A DNA stretch of 64,000 nt from Hevea brasiliensis (taxonomy: Eukaryota > Streptophyta > Magnoliopsida > Malpighiales > Euphorbiaceae). The stretch is taken from the NCBI RefSeq assembly GCF_030052815.1, contig NC_079496.1:74699652-74763651 (forward strand), given 5' to 3'. Shown here in pieces: positions 34,993 to 44,294 of this stretch (position 1 is its first letter; the number at the start of each line of letters is the position of its first letter). Made by a program: the position numbers and the translations under genes. The notes beneath the pieces were generated by a model that did not search any database, had not been told where the DNA came from, and saw only the letters and a program-made list of their open reading frames with translations.

Positions 34993-36765
34993 TGTCACAC
35001 CCTACCCCTGTAAGGCATAACATGATCCGTAGTATACCTAATGAATTACCAACTCCGTCATCGATAACCCATTAAATACACTACAAGGGATTTTAAAAAC
35101 TTTTCTTACTTCTTTTACTGATGGTGAGCACTATTTACAATTATTAAAAACTTTGGTGGTGAAGTGAAATAACTAACTCATTTGATTTATTTAGAATTTC
35201 AGAAAATTTTTGGCAAAGTGCCCTCTGTATTTTGGATAAAGCAGTTCTTGTAAAACACAGTAAAAGCACTTCTATAATTTTCCAAATCTCAACTTCAATA
35301 CATTTCTCAACACAACAATTCATCAACTCAATTCCATAGAAATTTTTCAAAGTCTAAGATAAGGAAATATAATATAACTTTTACAATCCAAAACACTCAT
35401 AATTAATTTACAACTTCAAGTACAATTTAATTTAATTTACAACTGCTCAAAACCAAATACAATATGTACATACAGTGTCATACATTACAGTACAAAAAGC
35501 AAAAGCGGTATACTCAATATACCGGTAATCCCTCGCCGGATGTATATGCAGCCTAGTCTGCCTCTGTCAGTCTCTCTACTGCGGCGACAATAAAAGCTAT
35601 CATGAGACAATGTCTCAGTGGTGCACAACATTAACCAAATCCAATTTAAATCACAATTCATAAGTCATGTAAATAGTGGATACTTAAAATCATAATTAAA
35701 TTCAAGACAATAATTGTCAACAAGAATTTAAACTCCATTTCTCAATATCACAATAATTTTCCATAAGTCAGATCAGGTTTGAATTCAAAAGACAGTATAT
35801 GTCAATGAGAGTTTAAATCCATTTCACAATCTCACAATACACATCAATAAATCACACCCAGCTTAATCATGATCCATAATTCAATTCATCCCAAAAGCCG
35901 ATGGCTAATGAGGTATTCAATTCATCCTAAAAGTCGATGACTAATGAGGAATAACATGGCTAGCTAGCAAAAATATGAGTACTCATTCTATTCGTCCTCA
36001 ACAGGCACACACCTCAACACTTCAGCGGAGAGGGAATTCAATTCATCCCACTAGACAAGCTAGAGAGGAATACAATCAATATACATGATAGTGGTTTCAA
36101 ACCATTTCTAATGCTTTTTAATCAATAAGTATCCATCAATGTCATTCAAACCATTTTTCACAGTTTCAAACTATTCACAATATTTTTCAATCAATAAATA
36201 TTCCTCAAACACATTTCCACAATTTAAAATAATGATATACAAATAATCAATATTTATTTCCATTGAAAATAATTCAAAAGAAACAGTTGTTGTGCACAAA
36301 CACAATTTAAAACAATAATATACAAATATTCAATATTTATTTCAATTGAAAAATTCAAAAGCAATAGCCGTTGTGCACAAACCTCTGATATTTGTCTCCT
36401 GGTCTTGACTCAGTATTTCTTTCCCTTTTGCTGAGTCCTTGTTAACTGAGAAACACAATTTGAAGTGTTTCAGTACCAAATTAAACTATCTCTATCGATG
36501 GGGTTTGGTAATTAATTCACTGAACTCAATTATTCGCTTAATCACCTAATATACCGACCCTCGTTGCATTTTAGGTACATTAGGTTTTAGTGTCGTTAAT
36601 ATGTCACATTCGATTAAGGTTTTAGGCTTGGTACGTTTTACCAAAGTCAATTCCTTGCTTAGTGCATTTTAATGCAAATTGCTGGATTCCGGAACACTGG
36701 TTTGACCTAACCGGACGATCTAGTTCCCTCGGTTTTCGGGTCTCGGTCGAAACTACAAACTTGTA
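34993..36765 (-). mobile_element. T3: family A part of the chimeric T3/T4 LTR
   Basis: Aligns closely with 26529-28290, the 3' LTR of T3, and begins TGTCACACCCTAC next to the T3 primer site. It is thus the U5 side of the T3 5' LTR. At about 36761-36785, within shared bases (TTGTAG, CTATG), it switches to family C LTR sequence. Confidence 0.85.
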
Positions 36766-38752
36766 GCACTATGTATTATTGCTCCCGGGGCAAAATTTCA
36801 GGTCATTCCAAGTTGTGTAGACCAAGATATGGTCAATTTGCTAAAGCTGGACAGATTGCACTTTTAGTGCACAATTTGGTCAATTTTTAGGTCACTTTTG
36901 GTTCGGCAGTTTTTGTGCCCAAAATTGTGCAAGCCATTTGACTTGGTTCTGGTCATTTCTGGGCTTTGGTGTCTTCATAAGACTTGTAGATATAGGTCTT
37001 AACTATTCATGGTCAAACTTTTAGGTCAATTGGACCTGTTTTGAGTGAGTTATGGCCTAAACACTATCTACTGCCCAAATGGTCAGTTTTCAGGCCTCAA
37101 TTGCACTTATCCGGATTTGGTCACTTTTTAAGGTCAGTTTCTAGGCAGAATTTTGCCAACCTTTCTACATGAAATTTGGCCTATTTGGTGTCTAGTTCCA
37201 CCCCATATTGGCCTCATACCAATTGGGTTCATAGTTTGGCACTTATGGCCTCATTTAGATGCTGCCTTCAATACACAACCTGCACAAAGCTCATACACTT
37301 CCAATTTAATGTTCCTTCTCCTCCTCATTACTACAATATTCAATCAACAACACTTCTATACATATATTGTACACAATTTCAGCAACAATTCTGGGCAGAA
37401 TGTTCAAGTGCTCAATGCACACAATCTATCATTAAGTTCAACATTCACTTCCACCAAAATTCAACATACTTCAATGTTAATATTACACATATACTTCAAC
37501 ATATTCATACTTCAACATCAATTACACTTGCTGCCCACAAATTGACATTAACATATATCATTAATAACCATATATTCACACACAATTTCATGCTATTAGG
37601 GGCTGCCAAACATGGCAGTTTGTTCAAGGCTTCAAGGTTCCATTTCACACCTTTAATCTAAACACTACATGTACATACTTGTGCACAAACTTACTCTAAC
37701 TTTCATTTGAATCAATCAACCTTCATTTTCATTCATTAGAAGTAAAAATAACTCAAGCTCAACAAGGGTTCATGGCTACCAAAAATGGACAAATTCATTT
37801 CTCACTATTTCTTTCATTTCTCTTCACCAAAACACTCACCTCAACCTAAACACAAGCTTTACTAAAGCAAGGGAGGGATTTTGGACACTTACCACTTGAA
37901 AGCTTCCTTCAAACCTCACCAAATCTTGTTTTTCTTGCTGCCAATATCTTCCACAAGGTGAGTATGCAAGCTTTAATGAAGGAAGGAAGTGGAAATGAGG
38001 GCTTGATGATGGAGAGAGAAAGCTCCATGCATGGTGGCCATGGAGGACTTTGAGAGGATTTATGGCAAGGTTTTCTCAAGGTTGAAGATGACCCAATTCT
38101 GCCCACTAATGCTTATTTTATGTAGTTTATAATATAGTTAGTGGAGCACTTATGAGTTGTTTAATGTTTAATTAGGTTAAGGTTCCTTTATTTACACATT
38201 TACCTCTTTTCTTTCACAATTTACATAATGCATCATAATTTAATTTTTCATGTCATTTCTAAGGTGTAATATCATTTATTTTTAATGGACATTGAGGTCA
38301 AAAGCCAAATCTAGGTGTCAAATGACCAAAATACCCCACTTCGGGTTACATTCCCAATTTTTCGGTAACACCGATTTTTTTCTGTTTCTCAATTTTTCGT
38401 TTTTCTTTGTACTAATTTATGAATTTTTCTTTGATATTTATAGTGTCAATTACATTTCAATAAACCTTTATTTATGTCTCAAAATTAAATTCCGAGGGTT
38501 CGCTGTGGTCCTGGGGTTGGCAACGGCCTTCCCAGTGCGGTCACTCATCGCTGCGGTGTCGGCTCGTTTAACTTAGTTTCATTTTCTCTTTTTCATTTTT
38601 TTCTTTAATTTTTCTTGTATTTTTTTTATTTCATCATTATATGTCTGTTCACTATCACCGAAGTATAGTTCTAGACATCCTAACTTGCATGGACTGTTAT
38701 TTGACTACTGGAGCAATTGAACGTACAAAACACGTACAGTGGGGATGTTACA
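36766..38752 (-). mobile_element. T4: family C part of the chimeric LTR (3' LTR of T4)
   Basis: Matches 45750-47743 (the T4 5' LTR) nearly base for base over long stretches, including the distinctive AACGTACAAAACACGTACAG end, and finishes GGATGTTACA at 38752 beside the T4 polypurine tract. Its own first 1.5 kb (the U5 side) is replaced by family A sequence. A donor motif lies in reverse at 37887-37892. Confidence 0.87.
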
Positions 38753-39047
38753 ACTCTTCCCCTCTAAATAAAAAATTTCGTCCTCGAAATTTACCTGATG
38801 TGAAGAGCTGAGGGAACTGTTGTCTCATTGTCTTCTCGCTCTCCCATGTTGCCTCTTTCGTGTTGTGGTGTCTCCATAGGATTTTCACTAGTGGAATTGT
38901 CTTATTTCTGAGCTCTTTTACCTCTCGTGCCAAGATTTTAATTGGTTCTTCTTCATATGTCGGGTCAGGTTGTACCACAATTTCTTCTGCTGAGATGACA
39001 TGTGAAGGATCTGATCTGTATCTTCTGAGCATCAAGACATGGAACAC
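38748..39047 (-). CDS. pol: T4 pol end: chromodomain and tail, downstream of the MITE
   Basis: This 99-residue stretch is the last exon-like piece of T4 pol, cut off by the MITE. It has MLRRYRSDPSH, a chromodomain-like module (IKILAREVKELRNKT, then VKILWRHHNTKEATWE), and the tail KFRGRNFLFRGEEL. The stop codon TAA (38748-38750) is formed by the first bases of the 3' LTR (TGTAACATCC). It stays in the same frame as upstream pol if MITE and target duplication are ignored. It is not an independent gene. Confidence 0.85.
   Translation of the reverse strand: MFHVLMLRRYRSDPSHVISAEEIVVQPDPTYEEEPIKILAREVKELRNKTIPLVKILWRHHNTKEATWESEKTMRQQFPQLFTSGKFRGRNFLFRGEEL
38755..38792 (-). promoter_or_regulatory. 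T4 polypurine tract and hairpin
   Basis: In element sense the purine run AGAGGGGAAGA (38755-38765) precedes the 3' LTR. The arms AAATTTCG/CGAAATTT at 38773-38780 and 38785-38792 form the conserved hairpin, which also encodes KFRGRNF. Confidence 0.87.
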
Positions 39048-39052
39048 ATTAT

Positions 39053-39830
39053 GGGCCTGTTTGGATTAACTGTTGAATACAACTGATAGCTGTTAGCTGA
39101 TAGCTGTTAGTGTTAGCTGATAGCTGATAACTGATAGCTGATGATAGTTGTTTTATATTAAGTGTTTGGTAAAATTATATTTAGCTGTTACTGTTAATAT
39201 GTGAAATGACTAATAAGGGTATATATCATATAATTTATTTTATTATTTAAATAAATATAAAATTATAAATTTATTACATTATATTATTTATTTTATTATT
39301 AAATTAAATATATAATTATTAAATTAATATATTATATTATTTAAATAAATATATAATTATTAATCTTTTATATTATATCATTTATTTTATTATTGAAATA
39401 AGAAAATAATTATTTTTTAAGATAATTAAATAATTTTAAAAATATAGATAAAATAATAAAATAATTATTATTGTTAATAGAAAATTTTATAATTAATTTT
39501 AAGTTTTTGGATATAAATAAATATTTTATATTTTATGTTATTAATAAAAAATATTTTAACAAAGTTGAAATACATTAATTAAAATATTAAAATTACAAAT
39601 AAAAAAATAAAAATATTAATAATATTAATTTTCAAGTTAAATAAAAAAGGATAATATGGTCAAAATAAAAAATAAAACCAGATCAGCTATCAGCTGATGA
39701 GCTGATGGTATCATATCAGTTGCCCATCAGCTATCAGTTTTATTTTTTTAAACTTGTCAAACACCACAATTTACCTGTTTGGGTGTCTATCAGCTATCAG
39801 CTGCACCCAACAGGTAAACCAAACAACCCC
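39053..39830. mobile_element. MITE (Tourist/PIF-Harbinger-like) in T4 integrase
   Basis: A 778-bp AT-rich insert. Its ends, GGGCCTGTTTGGATT and (reverse complement of the right end) GGGGTTGTTTGGTTT, form imperfect terminal inverted repeats. TAT stands at 39050-39052 and 39831-39833, a 3-bp target duplication. Removing insert plus one TAT restores the continuous integrase frame, as in T5 near 49300. Subterminal arrays of AGCTGATAGCTGTT-like units (39076-39150) recur in inverted form at 39683-39805. No transposase frame is present. The 3-bp duplication and end sequence suggest PIF/Harbinger, but TAT deviates from the usual TWA, so the superfamily is not certain. Confidence 0.85.
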
Positions 39831-39833
39831 TAT

Positions 39834-40617
39834 GTATCTTGTCCAGCTCAGGTGGTAAGGCTAATATGTGGGCTACTGGTCCCACACGTTCAATAACTTC
39901 ATATGGGCCAATAAACCTAGGGCTTAATTTTCCTTTTTTCCCGAATCTCAACACTTTCTTCCACGGTGATACTTTGAGAAATACCTTCTCGCCAACTTCA
40001 TACTCAATGTCTTTTCTCCTCAAGTCAGCATAAGATTTCTGTCGGTCTGAGGCAACTTTCAAATTGGCCTTTATCAGTTTCACCTTTTCCTCTGTCTATT
40101 TTATCAGGTCTGGCCCCACTAGCTTATCGTCACCCAATTCAGTCCAACATACAGGTGTTCTACATTTTCTCCCATACAGTGCTTCATAGGGTGCCATTTG
40201 TATGCTAGCTTGATAGCTATTATTATATGCAAATTCTACCAGTGGAAGGTATCTGTTCCAACTTCCCTTAAACTCAATAACACAACTTCTCAGCATATCC
40301 TCGAGGACCTGGATTATTCTTTCTGACTATCCATCCGTCTGAGGATGAAAAGCTGTACTAAAATGGAGTTGTGTGCCCAAGGATTCTTGTAATTTCTTCC
40401 AAAATCTAGATGTAAACCTCGGGTCTCTATCAGATATAATGGAAAGTGGAATTCCATGTAGTCTAACTATCTCACTGATGTACAATTCTGCTAGCTTTTC
40501 TAGTGAGTAGCCAGTTCTAACTAGTAGAATATGTGCTGATTTGGTTAACCTATCCACAATCACCCATACTGCATCATGCTTCTTCTGAGTGAGAGGTAGA
40601 TCACTGACAAAGTCCAT
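39834..40617 (-). pseudogene. pol: T4 integrase core and C-terminal domain, with two stop codons
   Basis: One frame covers the catalytic domain ([38 protein letters not shown], with the DDE residues in view; FHPQTDG), then LRSCVIEFKGSW, YGRKCRTPVCW and the C-terminal SPRFIGPYEVIERVG. It is stopped by TAG at 40327-40329 and TAG at 40096-40098. T5 reads CAG at both places. The integrase joins element DNA into the genome. The intron-like insert of T5 is absent here: ATAATCCAG runs straight into GTCCTCGAG. The frame then continues beyond the MITE. Confidence 0.87.
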
Positions 40618-40656
40618 AGTGACTCGGTCCCATTTCCATTCAGGTATGTTTATGGG

Positions 40657-42888
40657 TCAGAATAAACCCGATGGAACTTGATGTTCTGCTTTGACTTGCT
40701 GACATGTCAAGCATCTAGTTACATAGTCAACTATGTCCTTCTTCATACCTGGCCACCAGTATCGGAGTTTCAGGTCATGGTACATTTTTGTGATTCCTGG
40801 GTGCATAGCATACACACTGTTATGTGCTTCTTTCAGAATACTGGTTTTCAATTCTTTATCATCTGGAACACACACTCTTTCTTTATAGTACAAGCACCCA
40901 TTTTCTTTCACTTCATATTCAGTCTCCTTCCCCTCAGTGATTTTGCCCATAACAGCCATAAATTTCCCATCTGTCTTCTGCCCATCCTGTATCTGTTGTA
41001 ACAGATTCGGCTTCACTTGCAACTCAGCCAAAATAACTCCATCATGAGTTAAGGATAGTTGGGCATTCAGAGATCTTAATGCTACAATAGATTTTCTGCT
41101 TAAAGCATCAGCGACTATATTTGCCTTCCCAGGGTGGTAGTCAATCACACAATCATAATCTTTCAGGAATTCAATCCATCGCCTCTGTCTCAAATTAAGT
41201 TCCTTCTGGGTTGGTAGATACTTCAGACTCTTATAGTCTGTGTATATGTAGCATTTTCCTCCATACAAGTAATGCCTCCATATCTTCAATGCGAAGATAA
41301 TTGCTGCTAACTCCAAATCATGAGTAGGGTAATTCTTTTCATGTGGCCTTAACTGCCTGGAAGCATATGCGACCACTTTCCCTTCTTGCATGAGTACACA
41401 CCCTAACCCATTGTGTGAGGCATCACTGTAGACTACAAAGTCTTTTCCAGACATTGGCTGTGTTAACACTGGTGCCTCTGTCAATATAGCCTTCAGCCTC
41501 TCAAAACTGGCTTGACACTTGTCATTCCAGTCAAATTTCATATTCTTATGCAGTAATTTGGTCATTGGAGCAGCTATCAGGGAAAATCCCTTTACAAATC
41601 TTCTATAATATCCAACTAACCCCAAGAAACTTCTGATCTCAGTTGTATTTCTGGGAGGCTTCCATTCCATCACTACTTCAATCTTCTTGGGATCCACTCT
41701 AATCCCTTCAGCTGATACTACTTGTCCAAGGAATGCAATCTCATTCAACCAGAACTCACACTTGGACAATTTAGCATACAATTTCTTCTCTTTTAAAGTC
41801 TGCAGAACAATTCTCAAATGCTCATCATGTTCTGCTTTATCCTTGGAATACACCAGGATGTCATCAATGAAGACCACTACGAACCGATCTAAGTATGGAT
41901 GGAAGATACGGTTCATAAGGTCCATGAATGCTGCTGGAGCATTTGTTAACCCAAATGGCATCACTAGGAATTCATAATGCCCATATCGGGTTCTAAATGC
42001 AGTCTTAGGCACATCTGCATCCTTAACCTTTAGCTGATGATACCCTGATCTGAGATCAATCTTAGAAAACACACCGGCTCCCTTCAACTGATCAAACAGA
42101 TCATTAATTCTAGGCAACGGATACTTGTTCTTCACTGTTACTCTGTTTAACTGCCGGTAGTCAACACATAACCTCAGTGTCCCATCTTTCTTCTTTACAA
42201 ACAGTACCGGAGCTCTCCACGGTGACACACTGGGGCGTATGAACCCCTTGTCTAGTAATTCTTGTAGCTGGATTTTTAACTCTTTCAATTCAGCAGGTGC
42301 TATCCTATATGGAGCAATTGAAATGGGAGCTGTACCCGGCATAATCTCAATAGCAAATTCAACTTCCCTTTCTGGTGGTAAACTAGGCAATTCCTCAGGA
42401 AACACCTCAGAGAAATCCCTTACTGTGGGTATGTCAGATAAGTTAAGTTTACCCTGCCTAGTGTCAACCACGTGTGCCATACAGGCTTCACACCCTTTTC
42501 TCAACCATCTCCTTGCAACTGTAGCTGAGATGACATTGGACAAGAAATCTATCCTTTCACCCACAACTATTATTTCTTCGTTCTCAGCAGTTTTCAGAGA
42601 GATTCTCTTCAATTTACAATCTACTATTGCCTGATGATGGGATATCCAGTCCATTCCCAAAATCACATCAAACTCATGGAAAGGCAATTCGATTAAGTCT
42701 GCTAAGAACTCTTTCCCTTGAACCTTCAAAGGACAGCCCTTATACACCTTGTTTATTACCACACTGTGGCCTAGCGGATTTGTGACCAGGATGTCTTGGT
42801 CACTTTCCTCCACTGGTATTCCCTTTTCTACGGGCAGCTTGATACAAATATATGAATGAGTAGATCCAGGATCCACTAATGCATGCAC
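40657..42888 (-). CDS. pol: T4 pol: protease, reverse transcriptase, RNase H, integrase zinc domain
   Basis: A 743-residue open frame, the longest of the window. Order from the N-terminus: aspartic protease site [12 protein letters not shown] (about residues 3-14); reverse transcriptase with [37 protein letters not shown] and the [13 protein letters not shown] catalytic motif (about 230-420); RNase H from [13 protein letters not shown] through DLELAA to [10 protein letters not shown] (usually TDHKSL; His to Tyr here); integrase zinc-binding H and C residues ([10 protein letters not shown], then CLTC) near the end. The first Met is internal: the frame is continuous with gag upstream. It ends at TGA 40657-40659, with integrase following in the same frame. 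Element life-cycle enzymes, now inactive because of stops. Confidence 0.93.
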   Translation of the reverse strand: MHALVDPGSTHSYICIKLPVEKGIPVEESDQDILVTNPLGHSVVINKVYKGCPLKVQGKEFLADLIELPFHEFDVILGMDWISHHQAIVDCKLKRISLKTAENEEIIVVGERIDFLSNVISATVARRWLRKGCEACMAHVVDTRQGKLNLSDIPTVRDFSEVFPEELPSLPPEREVEFAIEIMPGTAPISIAPYRIAPAELKELKIQLQELLDKGFIRPSVSPWRAPVLFVKKKDGTLRLCVDYRQLNRVTVKNKYPLPRINDLFDQLKGAGVFSKIDLRSGYHQLKVKDADVPKTAFRTRYGHYEFLVMPFGLTNAPAAFMDLMNRIFHPYLDRFVVVFIDDILVYSKDKAEHDEHLRIVLQTLKEKKLYAKLSKCEFWLNEIAFLGQVVSAEGIRVDPKKIEVVMEWKPPRNTTEIRSFLGLVGYYRRFVKGFSLIAAPMTKLLHKNMKFDWNDKCQASFERLKAILTEAPVLTQPMSGKDFVVYSDASHNGLGCVLMQEGKVVAYASRQLRPHEKNYPTHDLELAAIIFALKIWRHYLYGGKCYIYTDYKSLKYLPTQKELNLRQRRWIEFLKDYDCVIDYHPGKANIVADALSRKSIVALRSLNAQLSLTHDGVILAELQVKPNLLQQIQDGQKTDGKFMAVMGKITEGKETEYEVKENGCLYYKERVCVPDDKELKTSILKEAHNSVYAMHPGITKMYHDLKLRYWWPGMKKDIVDYVTRCLTCQQVKAEHQVPSGLF

Positions 42889-42936
42889 AGAAGTATTATA
42901 AAAGAGGAACGTACCCTTGATGACATCTGGAGCATC

Positions 42937-44165
42937 TTATTCCTCTTGTGCCCTTATAGCATAGGCTTTGGCTGGTTTTCTTCCTTCTGCTCTCTCCACA
43001 GACTTTGACACAGGTTTCAGTGAAGTACCGGCTGCCTCAGCCTTACCCGGCCTTCTACCCCTTGGAGGTGGAGGGGCAGGCCTATTAGTTGATACCGGAG
43101 TGGATGTAGCAATTCTGCGTGGACAATCTCGGACTAGGTGGTTTGTAGATCCACATCGTAAACAAGCACCTGTCATCCTCTAACATTCACCTTTATGCCA
43201 TTTTTGGCAATGTGGGCAAGCAACAGATACCGTTGGGGCTGGTCCCCTGTACCTTGCTCCTAGAGAGCTAGCCATTGAAGGGGTGGACTGGCCTCTCCTT
43301 GGTGCAAACTGAGATTTGGGCCTCTGTGACTTACCCTGACTTGGTGCTCTACTGAAACTCTGAGTAGGTGAACCTCTGAATTTCTTGGTAGGGGCAGAAG
43401 ATGTACCGGTCTGACCCTGACCTCTTTTCTGCTGTCTGTCCCTTCTGTTCTGCTCATTCATTCTAACTTTTTCAACCTTCAGTGTAGCTTCCACTAATTT
43501 GGGAAACTCTGTAATCCCCAAGGCTGTAATCATTACTTTAATGTTATCATTGAGTCCTTCCTCAAATCTCTTGCATCTCTCAGCCTCATTAGGGACTATT
43601 TCCCGCCCATAGCGGCTTAGTCTGACAAATTCTCTTTTATATTCAGCCACTGTCAGCTGTCTCTGGCGTAGGGTAATAAACTCCCATCTCTTCTCTTCCA
43701 AGTATACACTGTCCACATACTTCTTTCTGAACTCGGTGAGAAAGAAATCCCAAGTTATCTGTTCTGGTGGCGCCTCACTAGTTATTGTATCCCACCACTG
43801 GTATGCATCATCCTGTAGTAGTGATACAGCAGCTTCCAAATTCTGCTCTGGAGTACAATGAAGTTGTTTCAAGACTCTTCGATTCTGTCCCAACCAGCCA
43901 CCGTGATGTGAGAATCATCTTCCCTTTTGCCCAGAAAATCCACTGCTCCAAACTTCCTGAGTTTCTCCATATGAGATTTTTTATGTGGAGGTGGTGGTGG
44001 TGGCATAACTCCTACCATCTGTCTAAAGAACTCAGCCATATGCTGAAATGTGGCTGTTGCATTTAGTACTGGTGGAGCAGGTTCCCTCCTGTCTCCTGGT
44101 TCAGTCAGAGATGGAGCATGACTTTCCACTTCCTCATCGACCGCTCTCTGCGATGTGGAGTCCAT
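42937..44165 (-). pseudogene. gag: T4 gag, with one frameshift and two stop codons
   Basis: ATG at 44165 opens MDSTSQRAVDEE, like T1 gag. A proline run (MPPPPPP) and KLRKFGAVDF mark the capsid start. Near 43890-43910 the frame shifts, and capsid continues (LKQLHCTPEQNLEAAVSLL; ITWDFFLTEFRKKYVDSVY; EYKREFVRLSRYGREIVP). A basic linker, CPHCQKWHKGEC, TAG at 43180-43182, and the zinc knuckle CLRCGSTNHLVRDC follow. The segment ends at TAA 42937-42939, where T5 has CAA. The frame then leads into protease. Gag forms the particle and packages RNA. Confidence 0.87.
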
Positions 44166-44277
44166 ATTCTGATCAAAATAACAAAACAAATCAAAAGATC
44201 TGCATTAGAGTCATCTTAACACTTACAATGCAATGCATGATGTGCAATCTATCTAGGTTTAGAAATGCCTAAACCGT

Positions 44278-44289
44278 GGTCTGATACCA
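44278..44289 (-). promoter_or_regulatory. Primer binding site of T4
   Basis: In element sense TGGTATCAGACC: one base differs from the initiator Met-tRNA match TGGTATCAGAGC. It lies five bases from the LTR. Confidence 0.9.
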
Positions 44290-44294
44290 CTAAA

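Noticed and set aside
37153..37661. Open frames of 130 and 161 codons, repeated at 46141-46649
   Set aside because: They lie inside the two T4 LTR copies, overlap each other in different frames, and have low-complexity His/Thr/Phe-rich composition with no domain. They look like chance frames in AT-rich LTR sequence duplicated with the LTR.
39053..39830. hAT-type MITE
   Set aside because: The left and right flanks share only TAT; no 8-bp duplication is present when the empty site is rebuilt from T5. PIF/Harbinger-like is the better fit.
40678..42634. Plus-strand frames opposite T4 pol (107, 96 and 131 codons)
   Set aside because: They are antisense shadows of the strongly supported minus-strand pol frame.
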